Below are positions 56,997-64,000 of a DNA stretch of 64,000 nt, piece after piece. The translations under genes were made by a program, and so were the position numbers. Position 1 is the stretch's first letter; each line of letters opens with the position of its first letter. This stretch comes from Amphibalanus amphitrite (lineage: Eukaryota > Arthropoda > Thecostraca > Balanomorpha > Balanidae): positions 62,001-126,000 of the forward strand of contig NW_024882878.1 of assembly GCF_019059575.1 (NCBI RefSeq), in the 5' to 3' direction. Under the pieces are notes generated by a model, which searched no databases, had not been told where the DNA came from, and saw only the letters and a list, made by a program, of their open reading frames with translations.

Positions 56997-57389
56997 TGCA
57001 CATACCTATCACAGACTCATAATTAATAATTTGAGTTTGTGCTTATGAATAAATAATTAAATCAAATAGAAGCACATTATACATACCTAGGTGAAAACAT
57101 ACGTATTTTTCAGTTTAGAAGATATAAACGCACATTATGGTATGATGGCTTCAATTTTTTACGTACTTTCCGCGAAAAAACTGCCTAAACGGTTCGAAAA
57201 ATATTCCCCGATGGACTCAATGAAGAAAAACGAAACGGCCCGTCCAAACGCAAGGTTATGCCTTCATTCTGGTGAGTGATGTTTCGAAGCGTACCTTCTT
57301 TAAACGCTTGTCACACTGTCAATGTCTTGCTTATGTGGGCAAATAAACCGGTTATTTAAGTCGAGCATCGCCTTATGAGCCTGCGATAC
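56997..57389. other. Intronic, no feature seen
   Basis: AT-rich sequence in GRHPR intron 2; no supported exon. Confidence 0.4.
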
Positions 57390-57545
57390 GTGTCATCTGT
57401 TCATTTGCTGATACTGTTTGTTCTTGTCTGATTGGTAGATGAGACTGTGTTTTCGTCTGATTGGCTGATGCTCTCTTCTGATTGGCCGATGGGGTTGTGT
57501 GCTCTGGTCTGATTGGCTGCTGAGTCTGCTGGTGTCTGATTGGTC
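57390..57545. repeat. CTGATTGGC-type short tandem repeat before exon 3
   Basis: Six to seven copies of TCTGATTGGCYGATG-like units, 20-30 bp apart. Exon 3 itself contains GTGATTGGCACGATG, so the unit may derive from it; the similarity is short. Confidence 0.65.
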
Positions 57546-57562
57546 GGTGGCGCCGCCCCCAG

Positions 57563-57645
57563 GTCCGTCGCTGAAGGTGATTGGCACGATGTCGGTCGGA
57601 CACGACCACATTGACATGGCCGAGGTCAAGGCCAGGGGAATCAAG
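57563..57645 (+). CDS. GRHPR: GRHPR exon 3
   Basis: Acceptor CCCCCCAG ends at 57562. The exon encodes (G)PSLKVIGTMSVGHDHIDMAE and ends ARGIK before donor GTGAGC. SVGHDHI corresponds to the conserved SVGxDHI segment that forms part of the substrate pocket. The 83 bases bring the coding length to 285, so exon 4 starts in phase 0. Confidence 0.9.
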
Positions 57646-58039
57646 GTGAGCTTTGTGAGCTCTTTGACTTCCGTGTGCCCCGAAAAAGAGAAACAACCCA
57701 TTTCCTGCGGGCTGCGGGAATATAAATAAGAAAAGAGTAATGACACATTGTAAACACAAATGTTCCACGTAAAATTTTTGCACTTTAGGTAAAAAAGCAT
57801 TGGCTTGATAACACTAAATTTTGGCACGCGTTCTCGGAGTCCATATTTCTGGGATCATCTTCGTTAAAATTTGAGAAATGTGGCTGATGAGCCTGGAGAT
57901 GACGTCACTAGATAAAGACATACGATAACGGACACTATCGATCGTTGCTAGAATGACCCCTCTGTGTTTTTGTCGGTTTCGCTATTTTCGCTAGAAGCCC
58001 TCGTCTCAGGTTTATATGGTATGATTAATCTAACTGCTC
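57646..58039. other. Intronic, no feature seen
   Basis: First part of GRHPR intron 3; no supported feature. Confidence 0.4.
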
Positions 58040-58505
58040 TCTTTTCCAGCTCGGTTTCTCCCGTTTCACATGGAATTGAAACAAGAGCCTTTTCTCCGTC
58101 TTAGGTGGCGTTTCTCCGTTTCTCCCGTATTTCACGCGGTGTTTCTCTGTTTCAGGAGGGGTTTGTCCGTTTCAGGTGGATTTGATGCTATTGTATATAG
58201 GCAGTGATTCTCCGTTTCAGGCGAGTGGCGATATATATTTCTCCGTCTCAGACTGGTTTAGTGCAGTTTCAGGCTGCGTTCTCTCCGTGTCAGACCGCGT
58301 TTTCTCCGTGTTAGGCCGCGTGTCTCTGTTTCAGGCCGCGTTTTCTCCGTGCCAGCCGGCGTTTTCTCCGTGTCAGTCAGGCGGCGCTTTCTCCGTTGGG
58401 CAGGTGGGGCTCACGCCTGACGTGCTGACGGAAGTGTCAGACCGCGTTTTCTCCGTGTCAGGTGGCGTTTTCTCCGTGTCAGCCGGCGTTTTCTCCGTTC
58501 GGCAG
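58040..58505 (+). repeat. Array of acceptor-like TTTTCTCCGTGTCAG units and a partial duplicate of exon 4
   Basis: TTCTCCGTNTCAGG units recur about fifteen times, each a pyrimidine tract plus CAG. At 58406-58438 there is a copy of the first 33 bases of exon 4 (VGLTPDVLTE), preceded like the real exon by GGCAG. The true acceptor GGCAG ends at 58505. Confidence 0.8.
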
Positions 58506-58612
58506 GTGGGGTTCACGCCTGACGTGCTGACGGACGCCACAGCCGAGCTGGTGATGGCCCTGCTGCTGATGACCGGCCGCCGACTGGTGGAGGCGCGACA
58601 GCAGATCTACAA
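58506..58612 (+). CDS. GRHPR: GRHPR exon 4
   Basis: It encodes VGFTPDVLTDATAELVMALL then LMTGRRLVEARQQIY, the highly conserved NTPxVLTxxTAELxxALLL segment of D-2-hydroxyacid dehydrogenases. The donor is GTGAGT at 58613. The last two bases (AA) join C of exon 5 to give Asn. A decoy copy of its beginning lies 100 bp upstream. Confidence 0.92.
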
Positions 58613-58760
58613 GTGAGTGAGGCCACACAACATTGTGAAAATAAGTCCAGTCCCCGACCCCAGCCTGTCATCGGGAAATGGCGGGCTGTCGCGCATCTGT
58701 ATTATAAAGTCGACTATTGACGATAGGGATCCCTGCCTCCCTCCTGCTTATTGCTATATG

Positions 58761-60840
58761 TAGGGGAAAGTGGGTGTATTGCGCCCTCCTAACCAATTGC
58801 GCCCACCAACATTCCCACGGATTCAATAGCATGTTTAGAATTTTGTGTTCGAAAACATTATTTTCACCACTGGATTGTTCATTTTATGGCCCAAACACTC
58901 CGATGAAGCCAATCAGCAAGGCTCATTACGCCATCAAAGATGTTATAGCGTTTTCTTAACTTTTTTGCAGTATTTTGAACCGTTGGCTATAAAAATTTAC
59001 GATATTTGTGTGATTTTCAGAGTGATATTTAGAAAGAAAAATCCTTTTTTCATTGTATTTCACTGAAACCGTAAACTTCCTGCAACATCTTTATGATAAC
59101 TTCTATGCTTTTATCAAAAAGTACCTCAATTTTAATTGCGCCCATGGCAATTGCGCCGGGGGGGCGCAAATAGAATAATGGTGTAGCCATTGTATCACGA
59201 CAGTATGAATGCATCATTAACTGATTGCAATAAAGAAGGAGTTTTATATCAGGCAAGGGAGCAGCCCGCTGTCGTCAGTCCGCAAATTATATCTATCGTC
59301 AAACTTATAATGCAGCTGCCATTTAGGCTACGACTTGTGGTGTAATTGACAAAATACGACATTTTCAACATGGATTCAGGCGTGAGAAGTGACAGCTATG
59401 ATGAAAAAGTAAAAACTGATGTCATTAAGTGTCAAAACTATAAAATTATTAAAGGTAGTGTGCCACCTTTGAAAGATTTCCCATTTTATTTTTCATAGGA
59501 TAAGAAGCTTCTGTTTTTACCTAATATCGCAAAAAAAAATCAAAAATGGGCCTGGAATAGTGCCTTTTTCGCCTAAAAGTTTATCGGTTTTTAGATATGT
59601 ATGACAACTGTAGTGGGCTCACCTGCAAACAGGCGTCGGGCAACAATCGCGAATGCGGCGCACTTGTGACAATAAGCAAAGGTCATTATAGTGTTACGAC
59701 CATACGACGTACGGGAATGAGTTATCAGCTGTCTAATCGTAGACAACACAATGTCGAGCCTTAAACTGTAAGCCCGTATTGGTACTGTTTCTTTTATTTG
59801 GCTGTCGAACATTATTTATGGTTTGAAATATGATTTTATGTAAAATAATTGATATGAAAAAGCCGTCTTATAAGTTATGACCCCATTTCGCCACACGCAA
59901 GTGGCAGAAATGACAATGATCAGCTGACGCATTTTTATTGGCCGAAGTCAGAGCGCGCGGCCCGACGCACCACGCGTATTTGGAAATTCCGACCTCGACG
60001 AGCATCAGAAGCCACCTAACAGGCGTGTTCGAAACCGCAGGAGATGATGATGAACGGGTTTATCGAAACTTGATTGGATGAGCATATCGGTAATAGCGAT
60101 TTCAGTGTGTGCATTTATTGTTCATAGTGGTGTGAAATGTGGTTGGGGTACGACCGACAACCCGTCGGGGCGAATTTCGCACTGGGGTACTCAAAATTTG
60201 AAGAATTTAAGACGTTTCCATGAGTTTTGAAGGTATGGATAAGTTCTAAAAATCCGGTTCTCCTTATCTGGGCCATTAACTCCATACGGTCCAAGAAAGC
60301 TGGCACACTACCTTTAATTTTGAGAGAGCCGATTGAAAATTGAACTGTATAGGCGCATACGTTCACATATATCTAGTCAGTTACAGTAAACGTTTTCGTT
60401 GCACTTTTACAAGCGTACGGACACATGTAAAGTTATCTACCTGGGCAAAAGACATCGCGATTTATATCTACATGTATTATTCATCCACCCTGAATAACAT
60501 TATAAATGTTTAAGTACGCCGCAATGACATTAGACTGCCGGGGTGTGTGCATTCCGTCTCATTCACTTAGCCATGTAAAATATAGGGCGCAATTGGGTTC
60601 TAATTGCGCCATACCCCTGGCGCAAATTACAGCACTTGTTTGCAAATGCGCCCTTTTGCATGTTTCTGAAAAAGCAGCTGTCAGAAGCAAACGAAACATT
60701 ATTAATTGATCGGGAGGCTCTTAAATCGTAGCCAATGAGCTCCTCTTTGAAATGGTTACCAGTGCATGCTTATATCTCCAGCGGTTTTCTTGCAATTAGC
60801 GTTTTTCCTTAAGGTGGCGCAATTCACCCTCCTTCCCCTA
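58761..60840. mobile_element. TIR element with TAGGGGAAAGTGGGTGTATT ends, 2.1 kb
   Basis: The left end TAGGGGAAAGTGGG..ATTGCGCCC is matched by GGCGCAATTCACCCTCCTTCCCCTA at the right. ATTGCGCC recurs internally near 58795, 59135-59160 and 60590-60625. The termini resemble 9317-11234. No transposase. It lies in GRHPR intron 4. Confidence 0.7.
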
Positions 60841-60949
60841 GAGCCGAGCTATCGACCAACTCTGCGTAATGATATGTTTTGGCTTTTAGAATTTGACCGT
60901 TTGAATTATTCAGTAAGATAAAAAGACAAATGTGATTGCGGTGTGATTA

Positions 60950-61612
60950 TCTACCGCGGTGGCTGGTTACTCGCAGTGGATACTGGTTACCTGCCGTGGT
61001 GGCTGGTTACTGGCAGTGGATAGGTACTGGTGACCTGCCGCGGTGGCTGGTTACTGGCAGTGGATACTGGTTACCTGCCATGGTGTCTGGTTACTGGCAG
61101 TGGATACTGGTTACCTGCCGCGGTGGCTGGTTACTCGCAGTGGATACTGGTTACCTGCCGCGGTGGCTGGTTACTAGCAGTGGTTTTTGGTTATCTGCCG
61201 TGGTGACTGGTTACTCGCAGTGGATACTGGTTACCTGCCGCGGTGGCTGGTTACTCGCAGTGGATACCGGTTATCTGCGGCGGTGGCTGGTTACTAGCAG
61301 TGGTTTTTGGTTATCTGCCGCGGTGGCTGGTTACTCGCAGTGGATACTGGTTACCTGCCGTGGTGACTGGTTACTCGCAGTGGATACTGGTGACATGCCG
61401 CGGTGACTGGTTACTCGCAGTGGATACTGGTTACCTGCCGCGGTGGCTGGTTACTAGCAGTGGTTTTTGGTTATCTGCCGCGGTGGCTGGTTACTCGCAG
61501 TGGATACCGGTTATCTGCGGCGGTGGCTGGTTACTAGCAGTGGTTTTTGGTTATCTGCCGCGGTGGCTGGTTACTCGCAGTGGATACTGGCTATTTGCCG
61601 CGGTGGCTGTGG
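60950..61612. repeat. Minisatellite of about 40 bp in intron 4
   Basis: The composite unit is TGGTTACCTGCCGCGGTGGC + TGGTTACTCGCAGTGGATAC, two related 20-bp halves, repeated about 16 times. Higher-order variants (TTTTTGGTTATCTGCC) recur in blocks. Long open frames here are repeat artefacts. Confidence 0.9.
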
Positions 61613-61626
61613 TTACTGATCCTCAT

Positions 61627-61781
61627 GCATAGGCGGCGGAACGGGGAGGGCACCGGGGCACCGTGCCCCCCTTTGATTTTGGCATTTTAACATAAGCCCT
61701 ATGGGCGTTGCATGGAAAGAATAGGACCAAAAGTCGGCAGTGCCCCCCCCCCCCTTAATTGAAGGTGTTCCGCCGCTACTG
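61627..61781. mobile_element. hAT-like MITE, copy 3 of 3, immediately upstream of exon 5
   Basis: The ends GCATAGGCGGCGGAAC and GTTCCGCCGCTACTG are flanked by ATCCTCAT (61619-61626) and ATCCTCAC (61782-61789), 7 of 8 identical. It ends 25 bases before the exon 5 acceptor, so the branch point probably lies within the MITE or has moved upstream of it. Confidence 0.8.
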
Positions 61782-61806
61782 ATCCTCACGTGTGTTTTTT
61801 CCTCAG

Positions 61807-61877
61807 CGGAGGCTGGGCGGGCTGCGCCTGGAGTCCGCTCTGGATGTGCGGACAGGGACTGGCCGGCAGCACGGCAG
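61807..61877 (+). CDS. GRHPR: GRHPR exon 5 (last exon in the window)
   Basis: Acceptor TTTTTTCCTCAG ends at 61806. The exon encodes (N)GGWAGCAWSPLWMCGQGLAG then STA, matching the family's NGGW..W.PLWMCGxGL segment that leads into the cofactor-binding domain. The donor is GTGAGA at 61878, one base into a Gly codon. The following exon, with the GxGxxG dinucleotide-binding loop, was not found in the remaining 2.1 kb, so the gene continues beyond the window. Confidence 0.9.
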
Positions 61878-62340
61878 GTGAGAGGGGCACGGGGTGACCT
61901 CACAGGGACAGGGGGCACGGGGTGACCTCACAGGGACAGGGGGGCACGGGGTGACCTCACTGGGACGGGGGTCACGGGGTGACCTCACTGGGACTGGCCG
62001 GCAGCACGGAGGTGAAAGGGGCGGCCTGACCTCACAGGGACTGGCCGGCAGGACGGCAGGTGAGAGGGGGCACGGGGTGACCTCACTGGGACTGGGGGGG
62101 GCACGGAGTGACCTCACAGGGACTGGCCGGCAGCACGGCAGGTGAGGGGGGCACGGGGTGACCTCACAGGGACAGGGACTGGACGCCAGGTGAGAGGGGG
62201 GCGGGGTGACCTCACAGGGACAGGGTCTGGCCGGCAGGACGGAGGTGAGAGGGGCGGCCTGACCTCACTGGGACTGGCCGGCAGCACGGCGGGTGAGAGG
62301 GGCACGGGGTGACCTCACTGGGACAGGAGGGGGCCGGGGC
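61878..62340 (+). repeat. Minisatellite containing duplicated 5' splice sites after exon 5
   Basis: GGACTGGCCGGCAGCACGGC + AGGTGAGAGG is the end of exon 5 with its donor. It is repeated at about 61991, 62038, 62119, 62224 and 62271, separated by GGGGTGACCTCACAGGGACA units. Each repeat keeps GGTGAG or GGTGAA. Confidence 0.85.
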
Positions 62341-62559
62341 GGAGTGACGGTACGGACCACCCCCGCCCAGTGCTCACAGCTGAAGCGTATCGTGCTGACA
62401 GAGAGTGCCGGCGCCACACAACAGGAGGCGGCCACTTCTCAGCAGCTGTGGGTGCACCGGGCACTGCAGTGGCCAATGGCAAACACTTGTGAAAGTGCTA
62501 CAGAGGTTCATAAGCGCCGTGGTGGTACTGTTGGTCTATGTCTATTGGTCTGATGGTTT

Positions 62560-63118
62560 GTTGATTTGTGCCTGTTGGTGTGTAGGTCTGGGCGGGCATG
62601 TTGGTTGATTGGTCTGTAGGTCTGTTATTCTGAGTCTTCTGCCTGCTGGTCTGGGACTGGGTCCGCTGGTCTGGGTCTGATGGTCTGGGTCGGCTGGTCA
62701 GTTGGTGTGTTGTCCTTTTGGCCTGGTTCTGTTGGTATAGGTGTGTTGGTCCTTAGGTCTGTTGGTTTATAGGTATGTTAGTCTGGGTTTGTTGGTTTGG
62801 TTCTATTGGTAAAATCTGATGGTCTTAGTCTTGTGGTCTGGCTATGTATGCTCGAGTCTGTTGTGTGGCCTGTTGGTCTGGGTATGCTGGTTGGTTGCAA
62901 GTTGGTATGGGTCTTTTTGGTCTGCTGACCCACTGTGTCCGCACCGGCAGGGATCGTTGGTCTGGGACTGCTGGGTCTGGTGGCCTGAGTCTCTTGGTCT
63001 GGGTCTGGGTCTGTTGGTCTGCAACTAGGTCTGTCGGTCTGTTGATCTGGATTTGCTGGTCCGTTGGTTTGGGTCTGTTGGTCTATGTCTGTTGGTCTAT
63101 GTTTGTTGGTCTGTTGTA
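62560..63118. repeat. Simple repeat, GTCTGTTGGTCTGG-type
   Basis: Degenerate 10-14-bp units of TCTGTTGGTCTG through about 550 bp of GRHPR intron 5. Confidence 0.85.
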
Positions 63119-64000
63119 GTGGTGTCAATCGGTTACCAAAATTTCGGTATACCAATACCGAACCGATACCGATTCGGTATTCGGTATTGTATACCAAAAG
63201 CATTTGGTATTTTGTCGGTATTATGTAAGTCAACTATACTGTCATAAAAAAATTAAAACATTTTTTATAAACCTTCTGAACTCAAATTTGATTTGCTAAA
63301 TGACATTGGATGAAGAAAAAGGACAATCATGACACATTTCTCCCAAATGCATGATGTCATAACAAATGGGCAAACACGCTAACTGCAACATCAAACACAT
63401 CAGTCTACCAATGTTAAATGGCAACTTATCAGTGCCAGCAAATTCCAATACCATGAGGATAATTATGTTACAAAAAATTAATGTGCAAGACATGTACATT
63501 AAATATTACATACATTGCATTAAACATGTATCAATGTTTAACTCACTGTATACTGGAAAACATACTCTAACTACCTTACTCAAAATTTCCAAAGCATTCA
63601 TTGGTAACAAATTTGACTTTGTTTTGAGAAGTCTGTGATTGATCTTGACCTTGTCTTGCTCTCCATTTCACTGCAATGCGGTTACATTATCCAAAAGTCA
63701 AAACCCTGTTTTTATAGCACTAGCTTCACCAATATCATCTAATATTGAAGGCAGCATTTATCACTTCATCATCACCCCACAAATTCTCAACTTCCTTCAA
63801 CTTCAAAAAGATCCTGTGGATAATCTAAGGCCTGGTCGGAATCGGCTGCTGTGCTGTTGTCAGCTGAGATCCAAGCCCCTGATTGGTTGAGATATTGATG
63901 ACGTATCACGCCTTCCCGCGCTGTGACGTCATACCTCTGCTGACAGCCGGCTTTTCGGCTGCTGGGAGAAGGCAGCAGCACGTCAGCCGAAATTCAAAGT
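63119..64000. other. Intronic or intergenic, no exon seen
   Basis: 63130-63225 has GGTATACCAATACCGAACCG-like palindromic motifs, possibly the remnant of a TIR element. The rest is AT-rich with no supported exon. Confidence 0.4.

Noticed and set aside
60936..61632. Open frames of 130-156 codons with WLVTRSGYWLPAV repeats
   Set aside because: Translation of the intronic repeat of about 40 bp within GRHPR intron 4.
62341..64000. GRHPR exon 6 with the GxGxxG nucleotide-binding loop
   Set aside because: No frame in this stretch encodes the conserved VGIxGLGRIG-type segment; the exon must lie beyond the window or be missing from the assembly.

Overview
The window looks like arthropod nuclear DNA. 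It has spliceosomal introns with GT/AG borders, an interstitial (CCTAA)n tract, which is the arthropod TTAGG telomere repeat read on the other strand, a Ty3/Gypsy retrotransposon, an L1/Tx1-type LINE and very many non-autonomous DNA transposons. I cannot name the species; a crustacean is a guess. Only two host genes are recognisable. One is the 5' part of a glyoxylate/hydroxypyruvate reductase gene (GRHPR, + strand, five exons between 43754 and 61877, continuing beyond the window). The other is an intact intronless copy of ETFRF1/LYRM5 (minus strand, 40591-40872) that arrived by retroposition.

Layout. 1-15 kb: a minisatellite, two palindromic foldback elements, PIF/Harbinger-like MITEs, hAT-like elements and TTAA-bounded elements. 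15.0-26.1 kb: a terminal-inverted-repeat element full of the palindrome GCCGACGTCGGC. It was opened by a 1.8-kb hAT-like element and by a Gypsy element (17955-25986) with 137-bp LTRs. The Gypsy was itself hit by a TTAA element, a foldback element and an 834-bp element inside its 5' LTR. 26-33 kb: a second GCCGACGTC element that serves as an empty site for the first, plus further TTAA elements. 32.7-41.7 kb: a Russian doll in which the ETFRF1 retrocopy lies in a LINE that lies in a TTAA element. 43.2-64 kb: GRHPR, whose first intron (12.9 kb) holds four nested hAT-like elements filled with minisatellites and three more TTAA elements.

Two themes stand out. First, at least a dozen elements of about 0.9-1.2 kb (before secondary insertions) are bounded by TTAA, carry a G-run/C-run hairpin near each end whose inner pairs vary but stay paired, and are packed with AGGTCA/TGACCT, the nuclear-receptor half-site. 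Related cores occur with different ends. Second, several GRHPR introns carry tandem arrays whose unit copies the adjacent exon/intron junction, so real splice sites sit beside trains of look-alikes.

The nesting rests on target-site duplications read directly from the sequence and, in several cases, on a related uninterrupted copy elsewhere in the window. Family names for non-coding elements are inferred from terminal sequence and duplication length only. Homopolymer lengths are as given and may be unreliable.
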